Origin: Micromonospora craniellae
Lineage (GTDB): Bacteria > Actinomycetota > Actinomycetes > Mycobacteriales > Micromonosporaceae
Assembly (NCBI RefSeq): GCF_014764405.1
Contig: NZ_CP061725.1
Location: forward strand, 6,262,001-6,326,000
DNA: 64,000 nt
Direction: 5' to 3'
Translations under genes and position numbers: made by a program
Shown: piece by piece, positions 41,314-50,458 of the stretch
Layout of the letters: each line of letters starts with the position of its first letter
Position numbering within the stretch: position 1 is the first letter of the stretch
Notes under the pieces: model-generated
What the model was told of the DNA's origin: nothing
The model's input: only the letters and a program-made list of their open reading frames with translations
Database searches by the model: none

Positions 41314-41766
41314 ATGACTCGCCCAGGCGACGAGTTCCCCCCGCTCGACGTCACGTCGACGCTCAATCTCGGTTCGCTCGAGGAAGCGCTGGAGGGGCCG
41401 GACACCGATGTGGTGCCGAGCCGGATGTCCGGTTCGCTGCCGCCGGGGATGGCGCTGCTGGTGGTTCGTCGGGGTCCGAACGCGGGTGCGCGGTTCCTGC
41501 TGGATCACGATGTGACAACCAGTGGGCGGCATCCGGACAGTGACATTTTCCTCGACGATGTGACGGTGTCGCGTCGGCACGCGGAGTTCCACCGGGACGG
41601 TGGGACGTTCACGGTGCGGGACGTGGGCAGTTTGAACGGCACGTACGTGAATCGGGAGCGGGTCGAGGCGGCCACGTTGAGCAATGGTGACGAGGTGCAG
41701 ATCGGCAAGTTCCGGGTGGTGTTCATCGCCGGTCCGCGCCCGGAGGGGGAGGCCGGCCGGGGGTGA
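41314..41766 (+). CDS. FHA domain protein (GarA-like)
   Basis: The 150-residue protein has a C-terminal FHA domain (TSGRHPDSDIFLDDVTVSRRHAEF, then GSLNGTYVNRERV) that binds phosphothreonine. By position it equals Rv1827 (GarA), which controls 2-oxoglutarate metabolism after PknB/PknG phosphorylation. The N-terminal segment has DVTSTLNLGSLEEAL rather than a clear ETTS motif, so regulation may differ. GAGGTGG precedes ATG 41314. Confidence 0.88.
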   Translation: MTRPGDEFPPLDVTSTLNLGSLEEALEGPDTDVVPSRMSGSLPPGMALLVVRRGPNAGARFLLDHDVTTSGRHPDSDIFLDDVTVSRRHAEFHRDGGTFTVRDVGSLNGTYVNRERVEAATLSNGDEVQIGKFRVVFIAGPRPEGEAGRG

Positions 41767-42518
41767 ACGAGCCTGCGGCTTCTCCGCCGTCCGGGGCTGG
41801 TCGTGCTCAGCCGTTGATGAGTATCGGCGAGGTGCTGGCCCAGTTGCGGGTGGACTTTCCTGACGTGACCATTTCGAAGCTGCGGTTCCTCGAGGCCGAG
41901 GGCCTGGTGGAGCCGCAGCGTACGGCGGCTGGTTACCGGAAGTACGGCTGGGACGATGTGGCCCGGCTGCGGTTCGTGTTGACCGCGCAGCGGGATCAGT
42001 ATCTGCCGTTGCGGGTGATTCGTGAGCAGTTGGCGCAGTGGGATGCCGACGGTGCGGCGCCGGAGCGGTCGCGTCCGGCGTTGGTGGCGGTGGGGCCGGA
42101 CGGTGAGGTGCCGGGGCGTGGTGCGGCGTTGTCGGTCGAGTCGGGTCAGGTACGGCTGGACCGTACGCAGTTGGTGGCGCGCAGTGGGCTGGACGAGTCG
42201 ACGTTGGCGGAGTTGGAGCGGCTCGGGCTGGTGGTGTCGGACCCGCCGGGCTGGTACGACGGGGATGCCTTGATCATCGCGCGGGCGGTGGCCGGTTTGG
42301 CGGCGTACGGGTTCCAGCCTCGGCATCTGCGGGGTTACCGGACGGCGGCGGATCGGGAGGTCGGTCTGTTCGCGCAGTTGGTGGCGCCGTTGGCGCGGCA
42401 GAGTGATCCGGCGGCGCGGGCGCGGGCGGCGGAGACGGCGCGGGAGCTGGTGGCGTTGTCGCAGCAGTTGCATGCGGCGTTGGTGCGGGTGGGGTTGCGG
42501 TCGACGTTGGGTCGATGA
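41763..42518 (+). CDS. MerR family regulator (FtsR-like)
   Basis: The 251-residue protein has an N-terminal MerR DNA-binding domain (MSIGEVLAQLRVDFPDVTIS, then KLRFLEAEGLVEPQRTAAGYRKY), and a longer C-terminal region than metal-sensing MerR proteins. It matches Rv1828/FtsR in position and architecture; FtsR activates ftsZ in corynebacteria. GTG 41763 overlaps the FHA gene stop. Confidence 0.85.
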   Translation: MNEPAASPPSGAGRAQPLMSIGEVLAQLRVDFPDVTISKLRFLEAEGLVEPQRTAAGYRKYGWDDVARLRFVLTAQRDQYLPLRVIREQLAQWDADGAAPERSRPALVAVGPDGEVPGRGAALSVESGQVRLDRTQLVARSGLDESTLAELERLGLVVSDPPGWYDGDALIIARAVAGLAAYGFQPRHLRGYRTAADREVGLFAQLVAPLARQSDPAARARAAETARELVALSQQLHAALVRVGLRSTLGR

Positions 42519-42690
42519 GGCGCGTGTGCGCGCTGATCGGCGGGTTGGTGAGTGGCGTAGGCTTGCGGGGGTAACCCCTCTTCTGGCACGGGCGTGGTGC
42601 GCGGAGCGCGTGAGATGGCCGTGTCGCGGTCCGTGTACCGTGCAGGGAAGGGCGCGGTGCGGCGTAGGTGACAACGACACGGAGGCGGCG

Positions 42691-43155
42691 GTGCGCGAGC
42701 TGAGCGTGGTCGGGGTTCGGGTGGAGTTGCCCAGTAACCAGCCGATCGTCCTGCTCAGGGAGGTCGAGGGTGACCGCTATCTGCCGATTTGGATCGGCGC
42801 GGTCGAGGCGACGGCGATCGCTTACGAGCAGCAGGGTGTCCAGCCGGCCCGGCCGTTGACCCATGATCTTCTGCGGGATGTGTTGGCGGCGCTGAAGGCG
42901 CCGTTGCGGGCGGTGGAGATCACCGAGCTGAAGGAGAACGTGTTCTTCGCCGATCTGTTGATCGGTGAGGGGGTGCGGGTCTCGGCGCGGCCGAGTGATT
43001 CGATCGCGTTGGCGTTGCGGGTCGGTGCGCCGATTCGTTGTGCCGAGCAGGTCCTCAGTGAGGCGGGGATCGTGATCCCCGACGAGCAGGAGGACGAGGT
43101 GGAGAAGTTCCGGGAGTTCCTGGAGCAGGTGCGTCCGGAGGACTTCGCCGGTTGA
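42691..43155 (+). CDS. DUF151 (bifunctional nuclease) family protein
   Basis: The 154-residue protein matches the DUF151 fold: VELPSNQPIVLLREVEGDRYLPIWIG at the N-terminus, ARPSDSIALALRVGAPI near residue 107. Family members have reported RNase/DNase activity. It is the Rv1829 counterpart. GGAGG precedes GTG 42691. Confidence 0.9.
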   Translation: MRELSVVGVRVELPSNQPIVLLREVEGDRYLPIWIGAVEATAIAYEQQGVQPARPLTHDLLRDVLAALKAPLRAVEITELKENVFFADLLIGEGVRVSARPSDSIALALRVGAPIRCAEQVLSEAGIVIPDEQEDEVEKFREFLEQVRPEDFAG

Positions 43156-43361
43156 TCGGTGGCCCGGGTGGCGCCCGGGTCGGTGTCTGTGCCACCATCG
43201 GGACGTTACGGTCGGTGATGGTGATGATCGTCGCTGTCGATGCGCGGCGTGTCGCGGTGGTTTCTCCGCGGTAACCCTGGGCGGGCGCTATAGGGTTGCC
43301 GTGTCGAGGGGTGCGCGTTCCGGAAGCGGCGTGTCACCGCACTGACGGGGAGGTTGTCCGG

Positions 43362-43958
43362 ATGCACGAGCCGCGAGATTCCGATCCGGGTACAGGCTGG
43401 GACGAGTCGGGTGGGACGCCCGGGTCGGCGACTGACAGTGACGGTGCGGTGGGGTACCGGGGTGTGACGGCCTGCCACGCGGTGGGAATCAGTTACCGCC
43501 AGCTGGACTACTGGGCGCGGACGACGCTGGTGGCGCCGAGTGTGCGGGACGCCTCGGGTTCGGGTACGCAGCGGTTGTACTCGTTCCGGGACCTGGTGGT
43601 GTTGAAGGTCGTGAAGCGTCTGTTGGACGCCGGGGTGTCGTTGCAGAACATCCGTCGGGCGATCGAGGCGTTGCGGTCGCGTGGGGTGGAGGACCTGGCG
43701 GGCATCACGCTGATCTCCGACGGGACGACGGTGTACGAGTGTCGGTCCCCGGAGGAGGTGGTCGACCTGTTGCAGGGCGGCCAGGGGGTGTTCGGCATCG
43801 CGATCAGTGGCGCGTTCAAGGAGATCCAGGGGTCGTTGTCGCATCTTCCGGCGGAGCCGGTGGGGGGCGTGGCCGAGCCGGAGCCGGAGGCCGTTGGGGG
43901 CGGGGATCTGGTGGGCGACGAGTTGGCGGCGCGGCGGGCGCGGCGGCGGGCCGGCTGA
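43362..43958 (+). CDS. MerR family regulator, second
   Basis: The 198-residue protein has a central MerR helix-turn-helix (GISYRQLDYWARTTLVAPSV, QRLYSFRDLVVLKVVKRLLD) and a C-terminal effector-like part. It corresponds to Rv1830. The first ~35 residues are acidic and disordered. GGGGAGG precedes ATG 43362. Confidence 0.87.
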   Translation: MHEPRDSDPGTGWDESGGTPGSATDSDGAVGYRGVTACHAVGISYRQLDYWARTTLVAPSVRDASGSGTQRLYSFRDLVVLKVVKRLLDAGVSLQNIRRAIEALRSRGVEDLAGITLISDGTTVYECRSPEEVVDLLQGGQGVFGIAISGAFKEIQGSLSHLPAEPVGGVAEPEPEAVGGGDLVGDELAARRARRRAG

Positions 43959-44075
43959 GATTCCGTCCGGTGGGCCGTCGGCTCGCCGGTGGTGTTGGCG
44001 GTGTGATCGTTCGGGACTGACGGACGCGGCGCGGCACGCTATCGTCCACACGGTTCGCCTGACATCGAGAGTTAT

Positions 44076-44345
44076 GTGCGGACGGCGGTGGAGGAGGCCC
44101 GGCAGCAGGCGGAACGGGCGGTGCAGGAGTGTCGGGCGTCGGCCGGGCCGACGTTCGACGACGGGGTGGCCGCGCGGGAGGCGCTGCGGATTCACGGCGA
44201 GATGATGATCTCGCACATGCAGGCGGCGGCCCGGCATCTCGACGAGGGCAGTACGCAGTTGGCCCGCACGATGGAGCGGATCGGTGAGCCGGCGACGGTG
44301 AACGCGTCGGAAGCGCGGTCGTTGCCGCGTCACCAGCAGCCCTAG
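44076..44345 (+). CDS. Small helical hypothetical protein
   Basis: The 89-residue protein is predicted mostly helical (VEEARQQAERAVQECRASAG, HMQAAARHLDEGSTQLARTM). Function is unknown. The GTG start at 44076 has only a weak GAGAG site; ATG 44074 is out of frame. It precedes the riboswitch-gcvP unit but is not part of it. Confidence 0.6.
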   Translation: MRTAVEEARQQAERAVQECRASAGPTFDDGVAAREALRIHGEMMISHMQAAARHLDEGSTQLARTMERIGEPATVNASEARSLPRHQQP

Positions 44346-44454
44346 GGTCCGGCCGCCGCGGGCCGGTGGGGTGGGCGGCGAGCTCGCCGACGGGCAGCCG
44401 GTTGGGGCAGCATGGTGCGGGTGGAGCACGTGATCGAGCAGGTGGCGGGGCTGG

Positions 44455-44595
44455 CGGCCGGTGGTGATCGTCAACCAGGGGTCGACGCGCGGTGACGGGT
44501 ATGCGCGGCTGCGCGTCGACGCCCCGTTGGGCCGGCTGTTGCCGGCGCTGGCCGACCGGTTGTGCCCGGACATCGCGGTGACCGTCGCCTCCTGA
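44455..44595 (+). pseudogene. Sir2-type deacetylase C-terminal remnant
   Basis: About 45 codons read RPVVIVNQGSTRGDGYARLR then DAPLGRLLPALADRL, which matches the last strand and helix of Sir2 NAD-dependent deacetylases. No start or NAD-binding core precedes it. The surrounding interval 44346-44659 has no other gene. Confidence 0.5.
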
Positions 44596-44659
44596 GCTGG
44601 GTGGGCCCGGGGGTTCGGAGTGGGCCGGCGGGGACGCTGGTAGCGTTGATCGCGCCGGT

Positions 44660-44772
44660 AGCACCCGCGTGGGAGAGACCGCCTGGCGGCAGCCGGGCGG
44701 CGCCGAAGGGGCAAATCCTCCCCGGAACCTCTCAGGCAGAAGGACCGCGTGGGTCAGGCACTGTGGAGCGCC
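44660..44772 (+). promoter_or_regulatory. Glycine riboswitch
   Basis: GTGGGAGAGACCG, GCGCCGAAGGGGCAA, CCTCTCAGGCAGAAGGACCG and a closing ACTGTGGAGCG are the conserved segments of the glycine riboswitch aptamer, in the right order. Only one aptamer is seen. The downstream stretch 44773-44834 contains GGGGGAGGGCC and CCCCGCCCCCGCAGGAG, which could pair and hide the gcvP ribosome site, a possible expression platform. Confidence 0.9.
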
Positions 44773-44834
44773 CCTGGGGTGTGACAGAGGGGGAGGGCCG
44801 ACCTGTCGACCCCGCCCCCGCAGGAGCGCCACCC

Positions 44835-47654
44835 ATGACCACAGAGTTCGCCGACCGTCACATCGGCCCCGGACGAGACGACGAACGCCGCATGTTGGCG
44901 ACGGTCGGACACGCCTCGATCGACGAGCTGATGGACGCGGCGATCCCCGAGGTGATCCGCTGGCACGGCCGCCTGGACCTGCCGGAGCCCACCGGTGAGC
45001 ACGAGACGCTGACCGAGTTGCGGGCGCTGGCCGCGCGCAACTCGGTCGCCGTGTCCATGATCGGCCTGGGGTATCACGGCACGTACACCCCGGCGGTGAT
45101 CCGCCGCAACGTGCTGGAGAACCCGGCCTGGTACACCGCCTACACGCCGTACCAGCCGGAGATCAGCCAGGGCCGGTTGGAGGCGCTGCTGAACTTCCAG
45201 ACGATGGTGTCGGACCTGACCGGCCTGGCGACCGCGAACGCGTCGATGCTCGACGAGGGCACCGCCGCCGCCGAGGCGATGACGCTGGCCCGGCGGGCGT
45301 CGAAGAGCAGCAGCCCGGTGTACGTGGTCGACGCCGACGCCCTGCCGCAGACCATCGCGGTGATCACCGGTCGGGCTGAGCCGCTCGGCATCGAGGTGCG
45401 GGTGCTGGACCTGACCGTGCAGGCGTTGCCGGCCGAGTTCTTCGGCCTGCACCTGCAGTATCCGGGCGCGTCCGGGGCGGTCCGCGACCACACGGCGCTG
45501 GTGGCGGCGGCCCATGAGGTCGGTGCGCTGGTGACGGTGGCGGCGGACCTGCTGGCGTTGACGCTGCTGCGCCCGCCGGGGCGGATCGGCGCCGACATCG
45601 CCGCCGGCACCACCCAGCGGTTCGGGGTGCCGATGGGTTTCGGTGGGCCGCACGCCGGCTACCTGGCGGTGCGGGCCGGGTTGGAGCGGATGCTGCCCGG
45701 CCGGCTGGTCGGGGTGTCCCGCGACAGCGCTGGCGACCCGGCGTACCGGTTGGCGTTGCAGACCCGTGAGCAGCACATCCGTCGGGAGAAGGCGACCAGC
45801 AACATCTGCACCGCGCAGGTGTTGCTGGCGGTGATGGCCGGCATGTACGCCGTCTATCACGGCCCGGACGGGTTGCGGGCGATCGCGACGCGGACCCACG
45901 AGAGGGCGGTGCGGTTGGCGGCCGGGCTGCGCGCCGGTGGCGTCGACATCGCCGACGTGCCGTTCTTCGACACGGTCACGGCGACGGTGCCGGGTCGGGC
46001 CGCGCAGGTGGTGGCCGACGCGGCTGCGCGCGGGGTGAACCTGCGGCTGGTCGACGACGACCGGGTGGGGATGTCGTGCGACGAGACCACCACGCCGGGC
46101 CACCTGGCGGCGGTGTGGGCGGCGTTCGGGGTCGACGGCGTCGACGACACGGTGACGGCGATGCTGTCGGACGGGTTGCGGCGGACAGACGACATCCTCA
46201 CCCACCCGGTGTTCCGGTCGCACCACTGCGAGACGGCGATGCTGCGCTACCTGCGGCGGCTGGCCGACTTCGACTACGCGCTGGACCGGGGCATGATTCC
46301 GCTCGGGTCGTGCACGATGAAACTCAACGCCACCACCGAGATGGAGCCGGTGAGCTGGGCGGAGTTCGCGCACATCCACCCGTTCGCCCCGGCCGGGCAG
46401 ACCGTCGGCTACCGGGAGATGATCGGCCAGTTGGAGGGGTGGCTGGCCGAGGTGACCGGCTACGACGCGGTCAGTGTGCAGCCCAACGCCGGTTCGCAGG
46501 GGGAGTTGGCCGGGTTGCTGGCGATCCGCGCGTACCACCGCGACCGGGGCGAGGGGCACCGGGACGTGTGCCTGATCCCGTCGTCGGCGCACGGCACGAA
46601 CGCCGCCAGCGCGGTGATGGCCGGGATGCGGGTGGTGGTGGTCGGCTGCGACGACGACGGCAACGTCGACCTGGTCGACCTGGACGCCGAGATCGACCGG
46701 CATCGGGACGCCCTGGCGGCGATCATGGTGACGTACCCGTCGACGCACGGCGTGTACGAGACGGGCATCGCGTCGCTGTGCGCGAAGGTGCACGACGCCG
46801 GTGGCCAGGTGTACGTCGACGGGGCGAACCTCAACGCGCTGGTCGGGTTCGCCAAGCCGGGCCGGTTCGGGGCGGACGTGTCGCACCTGAACCTGCACAA
46901 GACGTTCTGTATTCCGCACGGCGGTGGTGGTCCCGGCGTGGGGCCGGTGGCGGTGCGCGCGCACCTGGCGCCGTTCCTGCCCGGTGACCCCGGTGGCGCG
47001 CCGGTGGACGGGCGGGCGGCGATCTCGGCGGCCCGGTACGGGTCGGCGGGCATCCTGCCGATCCCGTGGGTGTATCTGCGGATGATGGGCGCCGACGGGC
47101 TGGCCCGGGCCACCGGGGTGGCGGTGCTGGCGGCCAACTACGTGGCGGCGCGGCTGCGCGAGCACTTCCCGGTGCTGTACGCGGGCAACAAGGGCCTGGT
47201 GGCCCACGAGTGCATCCTGGACCTGCGGCCGGTGACGAAGGCGACCGGGGTGAGCGTCGACGACGTGGCCAAACGGTTGATCGACTACGGGTTCCACGCG
47301 CCGACGATGTCGTTCCCGGTGGCGGGGACGCTGATGGTGGAGCCGACCGAGAGCGAGGACCTGGCCGAGCTGGACCGGTTCTGCGACGCGATGATCGCCA
47401 TCCGGGCGGAGATCGACGAGGTGGCCGCCGGACGCTGGCCGGCCGGGGACAACCCTCTGGCCAACGCGCCGCACACGGCGGCGATGATGGCCGGCGACGA
47501 GTGGCCGCACCCGTACCCGAGGTCGGTGGCCGGCTACCCGGGCGGCGTGGACCGGGCGGGCAAGTACTGGCCGCCGGTGCGTCGGGTCGACGGCGGGTAC
47601 GGCGACCGGAACCTGGTCTGCTCGTGCCCGTCGCCGCAGGCGTACGAGAGCTGA
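44835..47654 (+). CDS. gcvP: Glycine dehydrogenase (decarboxylating), P protein
   Basis: The 939-residue PLP enzyme decarboxylates glycine and transfers the aminomethyl group to GcvH. The PLP lysine is Lys689 in HLNLHKTFCIPHGGGGPG. The N-terminal half has RHIGPGRDDERRML and the C-terminal half ends with the usual RRVDGGYGDRNLVCSCP. An AGGAG site precedes ATG 44835. Control by the upstream glycine riboswitch is very likely. Equivalent of Rv1832 (gcvB). Confidence 0.95.
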   Translation: MTTEFADRHIGPGRDDERRMLATVGHASIDELMDAAIPEVIRWHGRLDLPEPTGEHETLTELRALAARNSVAVSMIGLGYHGTYTPAVIRRNVLENPAWYTAYTPYQPEISQGRLEALLNFQTMVSDLTGLATANASMLDEGTAAAEAMTLARRASKSSSPVYVVDADALPQTIAVITGRAEPLGIEVRVLDLTVQALPAEFFGLHLQYPGASGAVRDHTALVAAAHEVGALVTVAADLLALTLLRPPGRIGADIAAGTTQRFGVPMGFGGPHAGYLAVRAGLERMLPGRLVGVSRDSAGDPAYRLALQTREQHIRREKATSNICTAQVLLAVMAGMYAVYHGPDGLRAIATRTHERAVRLAAGLRAGGVDIADVPFFDTVTATVPGRAAQVVADAAARGVNLRLVDDDRVGMSCDETTTPGHLAAVWAAFGVDGVDDTVTAMLSDGLRRTDDILTHPVFRSHHCETAMLRYLRRLADFDYALDRGMIPLGSCTMKLNATTEMEPVSWAEFAHIHPFAPAGQTVGYREMIGQLEGWLAEVTGYDAVSVQPNAGSQGELAGLLAIRAYHRDRGEGHRDVCLIPSSAHGTNAASAVMAGMRVVVVGCDDDGNVDLVDLDAEIDRHRDALAAIMVTYPSTHGVYETGIASLCAKVHDAGGQVYVDGANLNALVGFAKPGRFGADVSHLNLHKTFCIPHGGGGPGVGPVAVRAHLAPFLPGDPGGAPVDGRAAISAARYGSAGILPIPWVYLRMMGADGLARATGVAVLAANYVAARLREHFPVLYAGNKGLVAHECILDLRPVTKATGVSVDDVAKRLIDYGFHAPTMSFPVAGTLMVEPTESEDLAELDRFCDAMIAIRAEIDEVAAGRWPAGDNPLANAPHTAAMMAGDEWPHPYPRSVAGYPGGVDRAGKYWPPVRRVDGGYGDRNLVCSCPSPQAYES

Positions 47655-47664
47655 CCGCCGGTCG

Positions 47665-47692
47665 CGCCGGGGCGGTGCGTGCCGCCCCGGCG
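47665..47692 (+). terminator. Terminator after gcvP
   Basis: CGCCGGGGCGG (47665-47675) pairs with CCGCCCCGGCG (47682-47692) around a six-base loop, 10 bases after the stop codon. Confidence 0.75.
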
Positions 47693-47776
47693 TCGCGCCG
47701 ACCTGGTCGTGACGGTCCCCGAGCCGGGGACTAGCCTGGGTCGACGCGGGAAGAGTCGTGACGGATCGTGATCAGG

Positions 47777-47977
47777 TCAGGCGGCGAGGGCGTGTCGGGC
47801 GGGGCCGCGGTGCGGTGCGATGCTGCTGCCGTCGGGCAGCAGTTCGCCGGTGTCCTCGAAGACGATGACGCCGTTGCAGAGCAGGCTCCAGCCCTGTTCG
47901 CGGAAGCAGGCGATGACCCTGGCGGCTTCCCGGTCGGTGGCTTGAGCGGAGGGGCAGGTGGGTTGGTGCTGGCACAT
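47777..47977 (-). CDS. DUF5999 family small protein
   Basis: The 66-residue protein has MCQHQPTCPSAQATDREAAR and GWSLLCNGVIVFEDTGELLP, which match the DUF5999 family common in streptomycetes. Cysteines near the N-terminus may bind metal. ATG 47977 has a CGGAG site; an in-frame ATG at 48010 would add 11 residues with another CP motif. Function is unknown. Confidence 0.8.
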   Translation of the reverse strand: MCQHQPTCPSAQATDREAARVIACFREQGWSLLCNGVIVFEDTGELLPDGSSIAPHRGPARHALAA

Positions 47978-48100
47978 CGGGTTCTCCGGACTGTGGGGGC
48001 ACTGTGTCATGGTTCACATGACCAGTGACGCACAGTACCAAGCAAACGCACGGCGCATCGAGCAGAAGTGCGCGTGGTCCGTGGGAAATCCGCTGAACGG

Positions 48101-49339
48101 ATGAGCCGCCACCACCCAGACGTCGTGGAAGCGCTCCCACGTACGGTGGTCGATCCGTCGCCACCCGCCGCGCCCGCGCACTGCCGAGACCGCCGCGTCG
48201 AACGCGCCCGCTGGCAGTGGCGACCCACCGACGGCGGCGACCCCGCCACCGCCGTCGAGGACTTCCTCGCCGCCCACGGCCTGCCCCTGCACGACCTGGC
48301 CCGCCCCACCCGCCCCCACCACCGCAACGACGGCGTGTGCGGCGCCGCCCTGTACGTCTCCGCCGCCGCCGGCGCCCTGCTCGCCGGCGGCGACCCCGGC
48401 GCCGCCAACCCCGCCGACCTGCCCGAGATCGCCGTCGTCGTCTACGGCCACACCGACACACCCCCCACCGCCCACACCCCGTCGGAGGCGTGGTGGCACG
48501 GCCCGTGGACCGAGAGCTGGACCCCCGCCGCACACGCCGACGCCGTGCGCGCCGTCCGCACCGCCATCGGCCACGGCGACGTCTACCAGGTCAACGTCGT
48601 CGGCCACGCCGCCGCCCCCTACCGCGGCGACCCCCGCCCCGCCCTGGCCCGCCTCGGCCGGCTCCCCGGCGCCCGCTACGGCGGCGTCCTCACCGGCGAC
48701 GGCTGGGCCATCGGCTGTGCCAGCCCCGAAACCCTCGTCGAGGTCCGCCACGGCGCCCTCACCACCCGCCCCATCAAAGGCACCCGACCCGCCACCGCCG
48801 CCGGCCGCACCGACCTGCTCACCTCCGCCAAGGAACGCGCCGAACACATCATGATCGTCGACCTGGAACGCAACGACCTCGCCCGCGTCGCCCGCACCGG
48901 CACCGTCCGCGTCGACGACCTGTTCGCCGTCCGCCGCTGGTGCGACCTCTGGCAGGCCGAGTCGACCATCCGCGCCCACGTCGCCGACGGACTCGGCCTC
49001 GCCGACCTGCTGCGCGCCGTCTGCCCCGGCGGCTCCGTCACCGGCGCACCCAAACTCGCCGCCCTGCGCCACATCGCCGCCCTCGAACCCGTCGGCCGCG
49101 GCGCCGGCATGGGCGCCCTCGGCTGGATCGGCCCCGACCACCTCGACCTCGGCCTGACCATCCGCACCGCCGCCACCGACCGCCACCACCTGCACGTGTG
49201 GGCCGGCGGCGGCATCACCTGGGACAGCGACCCGCACGCCGAAGTCGCCGAAGCCGCCGCCAAGACCGCCCCGGTCCGCGCCGCCCTCGCCCCACCCGCA
49301 CACCCGGGCCACCCCACCACGCACACCGCCGGCCGATAG
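48101..49339 (+). CDS. Aminodeoxychorismate synthase component I-like (chorismate-binding)
   Basis: The ~412-residue protein has the chorismate-binding domain: GDVYQVNVVGHAAAPYRGDP, the catalytic-lysine motif RPIKGTRPA, HIMIVDLERNDLARV, and GGSVTGAPKLAAL. The last four are classical PabB/TrpE signatures. It would make 4-amino-4-deoxychorismate for folate or a pABA-derived metabolite. The glutamine amidotransferase and lyase partners are not adjacent. The N-terminal domain is shortened (relatives are ~450 or more residues). The start is uncertain (ATG 48101, GTG 48068 or GTG 48149). Confidence 0.82.
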   Translation: MSRHHPDVVEALPRTVVDPSPPAAPAHCRDRRVERARWQWRPTDGGDPATAVEDFLAAHGLPLHDLARPTRPHHRNDGVCGAALYVSAAAGALLAGGDPGAANPADLPEIAVVVYGHTDTPPTAHTPSEAWWHGPWTESWTPAAHADAVRAVRTAIGHGDVYQVNVVGHAAAPYRGDPRPALARLGRLPGARYGGVLTGDGWAIGCASPETLVEVRHGALTTRPIKGTRPATAAGRTDLLTSAKERAEHIMIVDLERNDLARVARTGTVRVDDLFAVRRWCDLWQAESTIRAHVADGLGLADLLRAVCPGGSVTGAPKLAALRHIAALEPVGRGAGMGALGWIGPDHLDLGLTIRTAATDRHHLHVWAGGGITWDSDPHAEVAEAAAKTAPVRAALAPPAHPGHPTTHTAGR

Positions 49340-49349
49340 CCTTGCCGGC

Positions 49350-49856
49350 ATGACCATGCGGGACATCCGAATCATCGGCGACCCGGTGCTGCGCACCCCC
49401 AGCGAACCCGTCACCAGCTTCGACGCCGACCTACGCGCCCTGGTCACCGACTTGATGGACACCCTGCTCGGCGCACCCGGCCGCGCCGGCGTCGCCGCAC
49501 CCCAGATCGGCGTCAACGCCCAGGTGTTCGTCTACGACGCCGACGGCCACCGCGGCCACATGGTCAACCCCACCCTCGAACTGTCCGACGAACTCTCCGA
49601 CGACGACGAGGGCTGCCTGTCCATCCCCGGCCTGTACTTCCCGACCCCCCGCGCCCTGCACGCCACCGCACACGGCTACGACCAGCACGGCGAACCCCTC
49701 ACCATCGCCGGCAGCGGATTCCTCGCCCGCGCCCTGCAACACGAGACCGACCACCTCGCCGGCCGCCTCTACGTCGACACCCTGCGCGGCGACGTACGCC
49801 GCCGCGCCCTACGGGACATCCGCGCCGGCCGCTTCGACTCACCCCGCCGCGCCTGA
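49350..49856 (+). CDS. def: Peptide deformylase
   Basis: The 168-residue metalloenzyme has the three family motifs: GVAAPQIG (residues 47-54), EGCLSIPG near residue 89 and QHETDHLAG near residue 130 (metal ligands Cys and two His). It removes the formyl group from new proteins. TAGCCT lies seven bases before the ATG, consistent with leaderless initiation. Its 3' end overlaps the convergent acetyltransferase gene. Confidence 0.95.
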   Translation: MTMRDIRIIGDPVLRTPSEPVTSFDADLRALVTDLMDTLLGAPGRAGVAAPQIGVNAQVFVYDADGHRGHMVNPTLELSDELSDDDEGCLSIPGLYFPTPRALHATAHGYDQHGEPLTIAGSGFLARALQHETDHLAGRLYVDTLRGDVRRRALRDIRAGRFDSPRRA

Positions 49857-50426
49857 CCCGCCCGCCGCCCACTCGTCCCGGGTCAACGCGTACTCCACCT
49901 CACCCGCCTGCGCCCCCGGCAACGGATCCGGCCACGGCAGGTGGAACGTGCGCACATACCGCATCCCCACCGCCGCCATCGTCGCCCGCGACGCCACGTT
50001 GACCGCCATCGTCTCGGCGAAGATCCGCGACAACCCCAGGTCCGCGAAACCGTGCCGGATCAGCTCCCGGGCCCCCTCGGACGCCAGGCCCCGCCGCCAG
50101 AACCGGCGCGCCAACCGGTACCCCAACTCGGCCTGCCCCACCACCGGCCCCTGGTCGGCCCGCGAGGGCGGCTCCAACAGCCACCAGCCGACGAACTCGC
50201 CGTCGGTCGACCCAGCCCAGAACCCCCACCCCGGCGCCCGCCGCGCCACCGCCACCCGCTCCCGGTGCAGCCGCGTCACCTGCGCCGCCGACCGCACCGG
50301 CGCCAGGAACCGCATCACCTCCGCGTCGGCGTCCAACGCCACCTCGTGCGGCAGATGCACATCCGCCAACGGCGCCAACACCAACCGCGCGGTACGCAGA
50401 ATCACCTGGGACACGCGCGTCATCAT
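49839..50426 (-). CDS. GNAT acetyltransferase (RimJ/RimL type)
   Basis: The 195-residue protein has the RimJ-like N-terminus ILRTARLVLAPL, the acetyl-CoA segment RLARRFWRRGLASEGARELI and GLSRIFAETMAVNVASRATM. It probably acetylates a protein N-terminus or small amine. ATG 50426 or the adjacent ATG 50423 is the start. Its last codons overlap the end of def on the other strand. Confidence 0.82.
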   Translation of the reverse strand: MMTRVSQVILRTARLVLAPLADVHLPHEVALDADAEVMRFLAPVRSAAQVTRLHRERVAVARRAPGWGFWAGSTDGEFVGWWLLEPPSRADQGPVVGQAELGYRLARRFWRRGLASEGARELIRHGFADLGLSRIFAETMAVNVASRATMAAVGMRYVRTFHLPWPDPLPGAQAGEVEYALTRDEWAAGGSGAAG

Positions 50427-50458
50427 CCCGGCCACCGGGCCGCCACCGCCACCGACAA

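Noticed and set aside
47772..48533. 253-codon minus-strand frame including the DUF5999 region
   Set aside because: It is a different frame from DUF5999 and opposite the chorismate-binding gene; strings of Arg show it is a shadow.
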